From UBA9715 sp964553375 (GTDB lineage Bacteria > Actinomycetota > Coriobacteriia > Coriobacteriales > Eggerthellaceae), in assembly GCA_964553375.1 (NCBI GenBank), contig CAZKKN010000041.1, positions 1 through 14,437 of the forward strand: a stretch of 14,437 bases of DNA, read 5' to 3'. The notes under the pieces are model-generated. The model searched no databases, was not told the DNA's origin, and worked only from the letters and a program-made list of their open reading frames with translations. How positions within the stretch are numbered: the stretch's first letter is position 1; each line of letters starts with the position of its first letter. A program made the translations under genes and the position numbers. Below, in pieces: positions 6,092 through 13,279 of the stretch.

Positions 6092-7543
6092 ATGAATAGC
6101 GAAGAGCTTGCGAATAATTGGAAGCAGGTCTATGACCGCATCCTTTCCTATGATTCTACTGATCGCGCTCAGACGAGCGCTTTGCTCTCCCGTTTGCAAC
6201 CGCAGGCTATGAGCGAGGGATTCCTCATGCTCACGGCGGAAACGGAATTCATCCGGGATTTCATCAAGTCCCATTATTCGGATGTCATCCAGGAGGCGCT
6301 GCAGGATATCTATGGGCTTCCGTATGTTTTGTCCTTTGAAGTTGATCCGAACCAACAACCCACTCCGGTAGTGACCGAAAAAGAACAGAAGGAAGAAAAA
6401 CCCCAGGTTGAAGTTGTGCCGGCGAAGGAGATGCCAACCCAGATAGAAGATTTCGAAGAGAAAGAGGGAGCGCACGGGAGGCTCATGCCCACTTCTTCCC
6501 TCTCTTTTGAGAACTTCGTCATTGGCGCTTCGAACCAAATGGCCTACTCCATGGCAGTGGCTGTGGCAGAAGAGCCAGGGAATTCCATGTTGAATCCGCT
6601 GTTCATCTATGGGAAAAGCGGGTTAGGAAAAACGCACCTTATGCGCGCGATCCAAAACTACGTGCATGAGAACCACAGCGGCATGCAAACCGTCTACGTG
6701 GATTCGGCAGATTTTCTCAATGAATACGTGGAAGCTACTCTGATCCATGACAAAGAGAAATCCAGCTTCAAGAACTTCAAGAACAATTATCAGGAAGCAG
6801 ACATTCTGCTGATCGATGATATCCAATACCTCCAAGGTAAAGAACAGACCTTGGATATCGTGTTCCAGATTTTCAATTACATGATAGACCAGGGAAAACA
6901 GGTAGTGCTTTCGGCGGATCGCGCACCGAAGAACATCACCATGGACGAGCGATACCAAAGCAGGTTCAATTCCGGCGGCACGTTCGACATCCAACCCCCG
7001 GAGGTGGAAACGAAACTGGGTATCATCAAGAGCTTCGTGAAGGAATATTGCACCACAAGCGATAAGGAGCCGTTCGTTTTCCCTGAGGAGATCGAACGTT
7101 ATATCGCGGAGAACTCAAGCTCCAATATTCGTGAGCTGAAAAGCGCCGTGACCAAGGTGATCTACGCCATGGCTGCGAAAAAGGATGGTTCTATAACCGT
7201 AGAAGATGTTTCCCGCTTGCTGGAGAATCATTTCTCAGGCGGTGCGATGAAAAAGCTCAGTATCACCGACATCCAAAAACAGGTGGAGGAATACTACGAT
7301 ATCTCCCATTCGGAGTTGGTGGGATATAAGCGGGTGCGCAAGATCGTCTATGCCCGTCACGTGGCAATTTATCTCACCCGTGAACTCCTGGAGCTTCCCT
7401 ATGATTACATCGGTCAGTGCTTCGGTGGGCGCGATCACACCACTGCCCTTCATTCAGTGACGAAGATCGAGGAGATGCTTAAGATCAATCGTGAACTTGT
7501 AGAAGAGATTGAGAATATCAAACGCCGTTTGAAGGACATGTAA
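6092..7543 (+). CDS. dnaA: chromosomal replication initiator DnaA
   Basis: AAA+ ATPase that binds DnaA boxes, unwinds the origin and helps recruit the helicase. From ATG 6092 it is 483 residues. Domain I is about 1-80. A short Glu/Pro/Lys-rich linker (about 85-130) is domain II. Domain III has Walker A GKSGLGKT (174-181), Walker B ILLIDDIQ (238-245), sensor 1 LSADR (273-277), arginine finger R291 in SRF, and sensor 2 in SNIREL (344-349). Domain IV carries the DNA-binding signature GGRDHTTALH (445-454). AGGGG (6082-6086) five bases before the ATG supports this start. An earlier GTG at 6065 would add nine residues but lies inside a DnaA box. The gene is separated from dnaN by the GHKL-wHTH gene, and the 456 bp downstream look like oriC. 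Confidence 0.97.
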   Translation: MNSEELANNWKQVYDRILSYDSTDRAQTSALLSRLQPQAMSEGFLMLTAETEFIRDFIKSHYSDVIQEALQDIYGLPYVLSFEVDPNQQPTPVVTEKEQKEEKPQVEVVPAKEMPTQIEDFEEKEGAHGRLMPTSSLSFENFVIGASNQMAYSMAVAVAEEPGNSMLNPLFIYGKSGLGKTHLMRAIQNYVHENHSGMQTVYVDSADFLNEYVEATLIHDKEKSSFKNFKNNYQEADILLIDDIQYLQGKEQTLDIVFQIFNYMIDQGKQVVLSADRAPKNITMDERYQSRFNSGGTFDIQPPEVETKLGIIKSFVKEYCTTSDKEPFVFPEEIERYIAENSSSNIRELKSAVTKVIYAMAAKKDGSITVEDVSRLLENHFSGGAMKKLSITDIQKQVEEYYDISHSELVGYKRVRKIVYARHVAIYLTRELLELPYDYIGQCFGGRDHTTALHSVTKIEEMLKINRELVEEIENIKRRLKDM

Positions 7544-7578
7544 GTCCATTTTCGTCTACTTCTTGTTAGCGATCCTTC

Positions 7579-7732
7579 AGTGGAAAACTTGGGAAAATGC
7601 CAGGTAACTTCTTCTGGAAAACCTCTTAATTCGTTTTCCACTGCTTTCCACTGTTGAGAACGCTTTAGGTTATGCACCGATTGAACGAGTTAAGTTTTTA
7701 GGGTTGATTAGGGAATTTAGAAGTTATCCCCA
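7579..7732. promoter_or_regulatory. cluster of DnaA-box-like sites in oriC
   Basis: Sites found: TTTTCCACT (minus, 7579-7587), TTTTCCAGA (minus, 7613-7621), TTTTCCACT (plus, 7634-7642), CTTTCCACT (plus, 7644-7652), TTATGCACC (plus, 7670-7678) and TTATCCCCA (plus, 7724-7732). All are one or two bases from the DnaA consensus; none is perfect. The pair at 7634 and 7644 is a direct TTTCCACTG repeat with a 10-bp period, so both would lie on one face of the helix. Weak boxes close together are typical of sites filled cooperatively by ATP-DnaA. Confidence 0.6.
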
Positions 7733-7756
7733 AAATCACCGCCTTTATTATTACTG
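7724..7756 (+). other. DnaA box, GC cluster and DnaA-trio-like unwinding element
   Basis: A DnaA-box-like TTATCCCCA (7724-7732) is followed by CCGCC (7739-7743) and then TTATTATTA (7745-7753). Read 3' to 5' on the lower strand, the triplets are AAT AAT AAT, which fits the DnaA-trio consensus 3'-(G/A)A(T/A). Order and orientation agree with the basal origin-unwinding system known from Bacillus subtilis, where DnaA forms a filament on one strand from the trios. Confidence 0.55.
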
Positions 7757-7933
7757 CAATTCCAAAACCTTATTTTTAGGAAAGCGCTGAGAAGATAAAT
7801 GAATCAAAGGTTCATAAATCCTTGGTTCGATGGAGATTGCCTATCTTGTGAGCCGTGATTCTCATCCCACAGGATGTAGTGTTCACTAGGAGTATCTGCA
7901 GGTTATAAAGACTTTTTGAAGAAAAAAGACCTA

Positions 7934-7961
7934 TTGACGGAGCCTTAGGACGTACTATAAT
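7934..7961 (+). promoter_or_regulatory. strong rpmH promoter with A-rich upstream element
   Basis: TTGACG (7934-7939) and a perfect TATAAT (7956-7961) are separated by 16 bp. An A-tract (7922-7927) sits just before the -35, resembling an UP element; it also forms an AT-only inverted repeat with CTTTTT at 7912-7917. Transcription would start near 7968, about 32 bases before rpmH. This is the best promoter in the window, as expected for a ribosomal protein gene. Confidence 0.8.
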
Positions 7962-7999
7962 CTAACGGTTGCTCATATTACTGATGAAAGGTTTTACCT

Positions 8000-8134
8000 A
8001 TGAAGCGCACCTATCAACCGAACACCCATAAGCGCGCGAAGTGCCATGGTTTCCGTGCTCGTATGTCCACCAAGGCCGGTCGTGCTGTTCTGGCCCGTCG
8101 CCGTGCTAAGGGTCGTAAGCGCCTTACCGTCTAA
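8000..8134 (+). CDS. rpmH: 50S ribosomal protein L34
   Basis: A 44-residue basic protein of the large ribosomal subunit. It begins MKRTYQPNTHKRAK, continues CHGFRARMSTKAGRAVLA, and ends RRRAKGRKRLTV, matching the L34 family from end to end. The start is ATG 8000-8002 with AAAGG at 7987-7991. It is the first gene of the rightward rpmH-rnpA-yidD-yidC-khpB group and has a strong promoter. It stops six bases before the rnpA start, the near-universal L34/RNase P arrangement next to bacterial origins. Confidence 0.97.
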   Translation: MKRTYQPNTHKRAKCHGFRARMSTKAGRAVLARRRAKGRKRLTV

Positions 8135-8140
8135 TCTCTT

Positions 8141-8476
8141 GTGAAGACGATTAAATCTTCTTTGGAGATCAGCAGGCTTTTCAAAGAAGGTAAGCGCATA
8201 AACACACCGGAGATCATCTTAATAGCGTCGAAGGTGAACGATCAACACGGCCAACTTGGTCGTGTTGCTTTTATTGCAGGTAAAAAGCTAGGAAATGCAG
8301 TTTGGCGCAATAGAGCTAAACGGAGGATGCGGGCATTATGCCAGGAAGTGGGAGGCCCCTTCCCTTCCTTCGATGTAATTTTCTTAGCCAAGAACAAAGT
8401 AAACGATGTGGCATTCTCTGAGATGAAGCAACATATGCTGCATGCCCTTAAGAAGAGCGGATTGAATGATGACTGA
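8141..8476 (+). CDS. rnpA: ribonuclease P protein component
   Basis: Protein subunit of RNase P, which together with the RNA subunit trims the 5' leader from tRNA precursors. The 111 residues carry the family signature GNAVWRNRAKRRMR (about 50-63), the basic helix that contacts the RNA. Length is normal. The start is GTG 8141; there is no purine-rich ribosome site before it (TCTAATCTCTT), so it is probably translated by coupling to rpmH, whose stop is six bases upstream. The 3' end overlaps yidD by 11 bases. Confidence 0.95.
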   Translation: MKTIKSSLEISRLFKEGKRINTPEIILIASKVNDQHGQLGRVAFIAGKKLGNAVWRNRAKRRMRALCQEVGGPFPSFDVIFLAKNKVNDVAFSEMKQHMLHALKKSGLNDD

Positions 8477-8711
8477 GGAAGGGAATAAGAAGGTATCCAT
8501 TCCTTGTCGCATTGCGCTCTTTCTCATTAAGTTCTATCAGTTCGCCATATCACCGCATCTTGCTGGGTGTTGCCGCTTCGAACCTACTTGCTCCCAATAT
8601 GGATTAATTGCATTTCAGCGTTATGGATTCATTAAAGCATTCAAGATGACAGCGAAGCGGCTTGCAAAATGTCGTCCGGGAGGCCCTTACGGATACGATC
8701 CGGTACCCTAA
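8466..8711 (+). CDS. yidD: membrane protein insertion efficiency factor YidD
   Basis: Small membrane-associated protein that aids YidC-dependent insertion. The 81 residues have an N-terminal amphipathic/hydrophobic segment (ALFLIKFYQFAISP) and the family block CCRFEPTCSQYGLIAFQRYG, ending in CRPGGPYGYDPVP, which is diagnostic. The start is ATG 8466 or ATG 8469 (two adjacent ATGs), overlapping the end of rnpA, which implies coupled translation. It ends 32 bp before yidC. Confidence 0.95.
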   Translation: MMTEEGNKKVSIPCRIALFLIKFYQFAISPHLAGCCRFEPTCSQYGLIAFQRYGFIKAFKMTAKRLAKCRPGGPYGYDPVP

Positions 8712-8743
8712 GAGGTCTCTTTGGTATATAAGGAGGAATGTGA

Positions 8744-9520
8744 ATGTGGGAAGAGATATGTAAGATAGTGGCGAAGATAGTAGAGGTGTTCTACTATCCT
8801 TTCCACGACTGGGGCATGGCTATCATCGCCCTTACGGTGGTATTTCGTTTGCTGATCATGCCGTTGATGCTCAGTCAGACGAAATCCAGTTTCCAAATGC
8901 AGAAGATCCAACCGCTGATCAAGGATCTTCAAACGCGCTATGCTAACGATCCCGTGCGGATGCAGCAGGAAATGCAGAAGCTCTACGCTGAGGCGAAATT
9001 CAATCCCCTCGCGAGCTGCGTACCTATGTTGATCCAAATGCCGATCTTTATCGCGCTTTTCACGGTGCTTCGCAACATCCAGAATTACTTGCCTCAATAT
9101 GATCATTTCGGATTCTATAATCTGGTTCCGAATCTTCTGGCGGTTCCCTCAGAGATGATGGGGAAAGGGTTTTTAGAGTTCATTCCCTATGCGATTCTGA
9201 TCATCATCTTCGTTGGTGCAACGTTTTTGCCTATGTTGCTTCAGCAGAAGAACAATACGGACCCGAAACAGAGAAACCAGATGTATCTCATGTCCGTCAT
9301 CATGTCCATCATGATGTTGTTCATCAGTTGGGGCTCTCCTGCTGGCGTTCTTCTGTTCTGGGGTGTTTCAGGCATCATCGCTACAATCACCCAGCAAGTC
9401 TACATGCGCATCCTTCGCAAGCGCGATTCTGATGCGGTGGCCGAGGTCATCGATGTGCAACCGGTGAAGGTTGAAGTGGAGCGCAAGGTGAAGAAAAAGC
9501 GTCCCACCAAGAAGCGTTAA
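8744..9520 (+). CDS. yidC: membrane protein insertase YidC/Oxa1
   Basis: Inserts and folds membrane proteins, alone or with SecYEG. The 258 residues match the short Gram-positive/actinobacterial form without the large periplasmic domain. Hydrophobic segments are at about 20-42, 92-112, 148-170 and 182-222 (the last probably two helices). The conserved groove arginine is visible as R35 in VVFRLLIMPL. The cytoplasmic coiled hairpin between the first two helices is KIQPLIKDLQTRYANDP and following residues. There is no clear cleaved lipoprotein signal, unlike many Firmicute versions. The C-terminus is highly basic (KVKKKRPTKKR), as in forms that contact ribosomes. The ribosome site AGGAGG (8731-8736) lies seven bases before ATG 8744. 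Confidence 0.96.
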   Translation: MWEEICKIVAKIVEVFYYPFHDWGMAIIALTVVFRLLIMPLMLSQTKSSFQMQKIQPLIKDLQTRYANDPVRMQQEMQKLYAEAKFNPLASCVPMLIQMPIFIALFTVLRNIQNYLPQYDHFGFYNLVPNLLAVPSEMMGKGFLEFIPYAILIIIFVGATFLPMLLQQKNNTDPKQRNQMYLMSVIMSIMMLFISWGSPAGVLLFWGVSGIIATITQQVYMRILRKRDSDAVAEVIDVQPVKVEVERKVKKKRPTKKR

Positions 9521-9582
9521 GAGAAGCATCATTTCATTCTGATAATTCTTAAAGGTTTGATCAAAGACTCAAGGAGATTGTT

Positions 9583-10194
9583 ATGACTACCGATACTGAG
9601 GAATATCTGGAGCAAGAAGAGACTTCTGACGACGCTTTGGAAGTAGTGGAAGAAGATCTCAATGACCAGGAAGAAGATGTGGAAGTTGAGGTCGTTGAGG
9701 AAGATGAGGAAGAGCGCGAGATAACCGATGAGCAACTGGATGAGATTGCTGACACGGCTATTTCTGTGATCCGCGATGTTTTGAAGTACTTCAATGTGGG
9801 TGAAGTGACCATAGATGAATATGAAGGTGACGAGGGTGAGTTGATTCTGGATATCACCGGTGATGATCTGGCTGTGCTCATCGGTCGCCATGGTCGCACC
9901 CTGGATGCATTGCAGTTCCTCGTTTCTGCCATCACGGTACGCAAGATCGGCTTCCGTTATCCGGTGGTAGTGGATGTGGAAAGCTATAAGAACCGCCAGC
10001 GTCAGAAGCTGGAGTCTATGGCTGTCAACGCTGCGAATAAGGCTGCTTCTACCGGTCGGAGCATTAAAATGCGCCCCATGACCCCTTATGAGCGTCGTAT
10101 CATCCATGTCGCTTTACGTGATGATGCCCGGGTGGATACCGCATCGGAAGGTGAAGGCCCCGCTCGGCATGTGGTAGTGGTTCCGATAAAGTAA
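9583..10194 (+). CDS. khpB: KH-R3H RNA-binding protein KhpB/Jag
   Basis: RNA-binding protein that in other bacteria pairs with KhpA and influences cell elongation and division. The 203 residues start with a 45-residue, strongly acidic, probably disordered region, in place of the usual Jag-N domain. A KH domain follows at about 60-135, with the GRHG nucleic-acid loop in LIGRHGRTLDALQFL. An R3H domain follows at about 145-203 (RPMTPYERRIIHVALRDD, then HVVVVPIK). The start ATG 9583 has AAGGAGA (9571-9577). It follows yidC by 62 bp, the standard order, and is followed by a terminator. Confidence 0.93.
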   Translation: MTTDTEEYLEQEETSDDALEVVEEDLNDQEEDVEVEVVEEDEEEREITDEQLDEIADTAISVIRDVLKYFNVGEVTIDEYEGDEGELILDITGDDLAVLIGRHGRTLDALQFLVSAITVRKIGFRYPVVVDVESYKNRQRQKLESMAVNAANKAASTGRSIKMRPMTPYERRIIHVALRDDARVDTASEGEGPARHVVVVPIK

Positions 10195-10220
10195 GCTATC
10201 CCTTACATTGTTCAGGATGA

Positions 10221-10250
10221 AGGCCCTGCTTAGGCAGGGCTTTTCTTTTG
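10221..10250 (+). terminator. Rho-independent terminator after khpB
   Basis: GCCCTGC (10223-10229), loop TTAG, GCAGGGC (10234-10240), then TTTTCTTTTG. It sits 28 bp after the khpB stop and probably ends the rpmH-to-khpB transcript. It also argues that rsmG starts later, at 10286, since a longer reading frame from 10208 would run through this hairpin. Confidence 0.8.
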
Positions 10251-10285
10251 TTAGAATGAAGGAGATCAATGAGGGGATTATAGCT

Positions 10286-10960
10286 ATGACGTATCTGGAA
10301 CAGCTTGATGACTCACAGCAGATGCTTATACGGAAGCATCTGAATGCTGTCATTGATTGGAATGAGAAAGTGAATCTCACCCGTATCGATGATGAGAGTG
10401 ATGGTTACCTCCTCCATGTTGAAGATTCCCTTTCTGCTTTGCCGGAGTTTAATGATGCTCCAGAAGGGAAGTATGGGGATATCGGTAGTGGCGGTGGATA
10501 CCCAGGGATTCCCCTTGCTATTGCTTCTGGTAGGGAGACTGTGCTTATCGATGCCCGTAAGAAGAAGATGGACGTAGTGGCTTCTATCGTTGAGGATTTA
10601 GGATTAAAGGATCGAATAAGCACCTATGCCGGCAGGGCTGAACTCCTTGCCCGTCAAAAACCAGAATCATTTGCGGTGATCACTGCCCGTGCTCTTGCGA
10701 AACTTCCAGTGCTTATGGAGTTAGCAAGCCCTTTATTGATGAGGAATGGCGAGCTCATCTGCTATAAATCCCAACTAGACGAGCAAGAGCTCAAAGATGC
10801 GAAAAAGGTTGAAAAGGCCACTGGCATGGTTTTGAAAAGCGACCGTGAATTCGTTTTAGGTGATGATATAACCCGCAGGATCCTCGTTTTCCGTAAAGAA
10901 CTTCAGCCGAAGAGGAAACTTCCCCGGCAAGAGGGTATGGCGCAGAAAAATCCCCTATAA
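10286..10960 (+). CDS. rsmG: 16S rRNA (guanine-N7)-methyltransferase RsmG (GidB)
   Basis: Methylates N7 of G527 in the 530 loop of 16S rRNA using S-adenosylmethionine. From ATG 10286 it is 224 residues. The SAM-binding motif GDIGSGGGYPGIPLAI is at about 64-79, preceded by the conserved NEKVNLTRI (26-34) and H44..DSL. Later come VITARALAKL and ELASPLL. The ribosome site is GAGGGG (10271-10276), nine bases before the start. The same frame extends upstream to 10208, but that stretch contains the terminator hairpin and has no ribosome site. Its promoter is unclear; it may be read through the terminator or from a weak local signal. Confidence 0.94.
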   Translation: MTYLEQLDDSQQMLIRKHLNAVIDWNEKVNLTRIDDESDGYLLHVEDSLSALPEFNDAPEGKYGDIGSGGGYPGIPLAIASGRETVLIDARKKKMDVVASIVEDLGLKDRISTYAGRAELLARQKPESFAVITARALAKLPVLMELASPLLMRNGELICYKSQLDEQELKDAKKVEKATGMVLKSDREFVLGDDITRRILVFRKELQPKRKLPRQEGMAQKNPL

Positions 10961-10973
10961 CCTATGAATTAGC

Positions 10974-11002
10974 TTGAAATAACAGGGTTCTCTCTTTATA
11001 CT
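10974..11002 (+). promoter_or_regulatory. parAB promoter
   Basis: TTGAAA (10974-10979) and TATACT (10997-11002) with a 17-bp spacer, in the rsmG-parA gap. Transcription would start near 11009, giving a leader of about 118 bases that contains parS. ParB spreading from that site could affect expression of its own operon. Confidence 0.65.
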
Positions 11003-11067
11003 CGCTAATACTTTGTTACTATTGGGTTCAAGTTGATTCCCTTCGTTACCCAAGACCCGTACTTCAA

Positions 11068-11083
11068 TGTTTCACGTGAAACA
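11068..11083. promoter_or_regulatory. parS site 1 (perfect)
   Basis: TGTTTCACGTGAAACA, an exact match to the universal parS palindrome bound by ParB. It lies in the parA leader, 59 bp downstream of the likely transcription start and 43 bp before the parA start codon. Confidence 0.95.
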
Positions 11084-11126
11084 TTAACGATAAAGAACTA
11101 TAGATTCAGCCTAAAAGGAGGGTTTT

Positions 11127-12179
11127 GTGGGTCTATTCGATGGTCTGAAAAAGGATAAGCGTGATCAAGAAATCGTAGAGATCAAAACGATTCCTGCCGC
11201 TGAGACTGCTGTTGAGATAACTGAAGATGTTCCTGAGGATACTGCTCAAAGCGAGGAGGTCCTTGAGGAGGAGATCACTGAGATCACTGAAGAGCCGGCT
11301 ACAGAAGAGGTATCCGCAGAAGAGGTTGAAGTTGAGATGCCAGTGAGCGAGGATGTCCCCGCACGGCCGGAAATCAAATCCTATAAGGATAAGAAGCCTG
11401 TGAATCACACCATTGGGACAACGAAGATATTCGCCATCATCAACCAGAAAGGCGGTGTTGGTAAGTCCACCACTGCTATCAACCTCTCTGCTGCCCTTGG
11501 TGAACAGGGAAAACAGGTGTTGTTGGTTGATTTAGACCCTCAAGGTAATTCTACGAGCGGTTTAGGTATCGATAAAGGCGCACTGGAGCGTTGCATCTAC
11601 AATGTGCTTCTTGATGACACCAAGATAGAAGATGCAATAATCCCGGATGTCTGTGAAGGTCTTGACCTGGTGCCGGCCACCATCAATCTTGCAGGCGCTG
11701 AAGTGGAGCTGGTCTCTGAGATGGCCCGCGAGAACCGCTTAAAAGATGCCGTTGGCTCACTGCGTGGGAAATACGATTATGTTTTGATCGATTGTCCCCC
11801 TTCCTTAGGCTTGTTAACAGTCAATTCCCTTGTTGCAGCCGATAAGCTCATCATTCCTATCCAGACTGAGTTCTACGCACTGGAAGGTGTGACAAAACTC
11901 CTTGAATCAATGAAACGTGTCAAAAGCTTGCTGAATCCCACTCTGGATATATTCGGAATCCTTCTCACGATGTATGACGGCCGTACCACCCTTTCCCGTC
12001 AGGTGGCGGCAGAGGTTCGTAATTACTTCGGCAAGCAGGTATTTGATACTATTATTCCCCGAACTGTGAAGCTTTCAGAAGCTCCCAGTTATGGGATTCC
12101 CATCACGCAATATGATCCTACCGGTAAAGGTGCGGCAGCATACGTTGAACTGGCGAAGGAAGTGATCAACCGTGGCTAA
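11127..12179 (+). CDS. parA: chromosome partitioning ATPase ParA (Soj) with long acidic N-terminal extension
   Basis: Walker-type ATPase that forms a DNA-bound gradient pulling ParB-parS complexes apart. The 350 residues are about 95 longer than typical Soj. The ATPase starts near residue 98: deviant Walker A KGGVGKST (108-115), LLVDLDPQGN (132-141), and a Walker B-like VLIDCPPS (about 218-225). The extension begins MGLFDGLKKDK, resembling the first residues of FtsY-type proteins, and continues as a Glu/Thr/Val-rich, probably disordered stretch to about residue 90. GTG 11127 has a strong ribosome site AAGGAGGG (11115-11122). An in-frame GTG at 11400, with AAGGA at 11385-11389, would make a 259-residue protein of normal length. 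The gene overlaps parB by 8 bases. Confidence 0.93.
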   Translation: MGLFDGLKKDKRDQEIVEIKTIPAAETAVEITEDVPEDTAQSEEVLEEEITEITEEPATEEVSAEEVEVEMPVSEDVPARPEIKSYKDKKPVNHTIGTTKIFAIINQKGGVGKSTTAINLSAALGEQGKQVLLVDLDPQGNSTSGLGIDKGALERCIYNVLLDDTKIEDAIIPDVCEGLDLVPATINLAGAEVELVSEMARENRLKDAVGSLRGKYDYVLIDCPPSLGLLTVNSLVAADKLIIPIQTEFYALEGVTKLLESMKRVKSLLNPTLDIFGILLTMYDGRTTLSRQVAAEVRNYFGKQVFDTIIPRTVKLSEAPSYGIPITQYDPTGKGAAAYVELAKEVINRG

Positions 12180-13260
12180 GCAAAAAGGCGGTTTAGGTCG
12201 AGGTCTCGACTCCCTTCTCGGAAGCGCTCCTGTGGAGACGGCTACTCCGAGTGCTCCAGCCAATCAGGAAAAGAAGCCGAAGCCTGCTCCCCAAAAAGAC
12301 AGGGCTGAGAAGAAATTGCCGGTCAAACAAACAAATATGGACAATGATGAGGTCTTGGATGATTCCTATGAGATCAACGAAGACAACATCAGCATTAAAG
12401 GTGTGACTCAACGAGAGGTATCGCGCCCGGTTGCAAAGCCCGAACCCCAACCAGAGCCTGAACCGGCTATTGAGCCAGAAGGCGCGGTGATGGAGGTTGC
12501 TCTTGAGCTGATCGAGCCCAATCCTGATCAGCCCCGAACCAACTTCAAGAAGGAGGAGTTGGAGGAGCTGGCTGAGTCCATTCAGAAAAACGGGCTGTTG
12601 CAGCCTATCGTGGTGCGCAAGGTTGGAGATAAATATCAGATAATCGCTGGTGAGCGCCGTTGGCAGGCCTGCAATCTCATTGAGGCGACTACTGCTCCGG
12701 TGCGTGTGATCGAAGCTGACGACGATGAAGCTATTCTGCTGGCATTGATTGAGAACATCCAACGCAGCGACCTGAATCCCATCGAAGAGGCGTATGGATA
12801 CCGCCGCATGATGGAACGCGGCAAGATGACCCAGACCCAGGTGGCACAAGCAGTATCCAAGGGACGTTCCACCATCGCCAACGCCTTGCGCTTGCTGGAG
12901 TTACCGGAACAGGCCCAGGAACTGCTCTTTGAAGACGTTATTACTGCAGGTCATGCCCGGGCTATCCTTTCCGTCCCTGATAAAGAGGGTCGGACGAAGC
13001 TCACTCAGAAGCTTGCGGAAGAGAAGCTCTCCGTCCGTGAAACCGAAGCTATCGCCCGCTTGATGGCTGGAAAGAAGGACGCCAAGAAGACTGAGAAGCC
13101 CCAAACCCCCAAGTCTTATAAAACGGTGGCTCGGGCTCTTCGCGATGCCCTTCAAACCGATGTGCGGATCAAGAGCTCTAAGGGAAAGAACAAGATAGAA
13201 ATTGCGTTCAAGGATGAGGCGGACCTGGAGCGGCTCTATCGGCGATTGCTTAATGAGTAG
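12172..13260 (+). CDS. parB: chromosome partitioning protein ParB
   Basis: CTP-dependent DNA clamp that loads at parS, spreads, and is moved by ParA. The 362 residues start with GGLGRGLDSLLG (6-17), the short conserved segment that contacts ParA. A charged, Pro/Glu-rich linker of about 90 residues follows. The CTP-binding ParB/Srx domain is at about 107-200 (PNPDQPR, GERRW 160-164, ENIQRSDLNPIEEA 194-207). A helix-turn-helix at about 218-242 binds parS, and a C-terminal dimerisation domain follows. GTG 12172 overlaps the parA end by 8 bases, so the pair is translationally coupled. parS site 2 begins two bases after its stop. Confidence 0.95.
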   Translation: MAKQKGGLGRGLDSLLGSAPVETATPSAPANQEKKPKPAPQKDRAEKKLPVKQTNMDNDEVLDDSYEINEDNISIKGVTQREVSRPVAKPEPQPEPEPAIEPEGAVMEVALELIEPNPDQPRTNFKKEELEELAESIQKNGLLQPIVVRKVGDKYQIIAGERRWQACNLIEATTAPVRVIEADDDEAILLALIENIQRSDLNPIEEAYGYRRMMERGKMTQTQVAQAVSKGRSTIANALRLLELPEQAQELLFEDVITAGHARAILSVPDKEGRTKLTQKLAEEKLSVRETEAIARLMAGKKDAKKTEKPQTPKSYKTVARALRDALQTDVRIKSSKGKNKIEIAFKDEADLERLYRRLLNE

Positions 13261-13261
13261 A

Positions 13262-13277
13262 TGTTTCACGTGAAACA
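13262..13277. promoter_or_regulatory. parS site 2 (perfect), abutting rlmN start
   Basis: A second exact TGTTTCACGTGAAACA, one base after the parB stop codon (13258-13260) and only two bases before the rlmN ATG (13280). It occupies the place where a ribosome site would be. In RNA it can form a 6-bp stem (TGTTTC/GAAACA). Confidence 0.95.
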
Positions 13278-13279
13278 CT

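Larger units (their letters stand above)
7544..7999. other. dnaA-rpmH intergenic region: candidate oriC
   Basis: The 456 bp between dnaA and rpmH contain no plausible gene. From left to right one sees a cluster of DnaA-box-like sites (7579-7732), a GC cluster plus TTA triplet run (7739-7753), AT-rich DNA to about 7830 (including TTATTTTTAGG and AAGATAAATGAATCAAAG), a mixed stretch, and the rpmH promoter at 7934-7961. The layout of boxes, GC cluster, triplets and AT-rich DNA matches the basal unwinding design described in Bacillus. I therefore take this as the likely initiation site. Confidence 0.7.

Noticed and set aside
7450..7677. 75-codon frame on the minus strand in oriC
   Set aside because: Overlaps the dnaA 3' end and the DnaA-box cluster; no ribosome site, no known domain.
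10208..10285. Upstream extension of rsmG
   Set aside because: Crosses a clear Rho-independent terminator and lacks a ribosome site.
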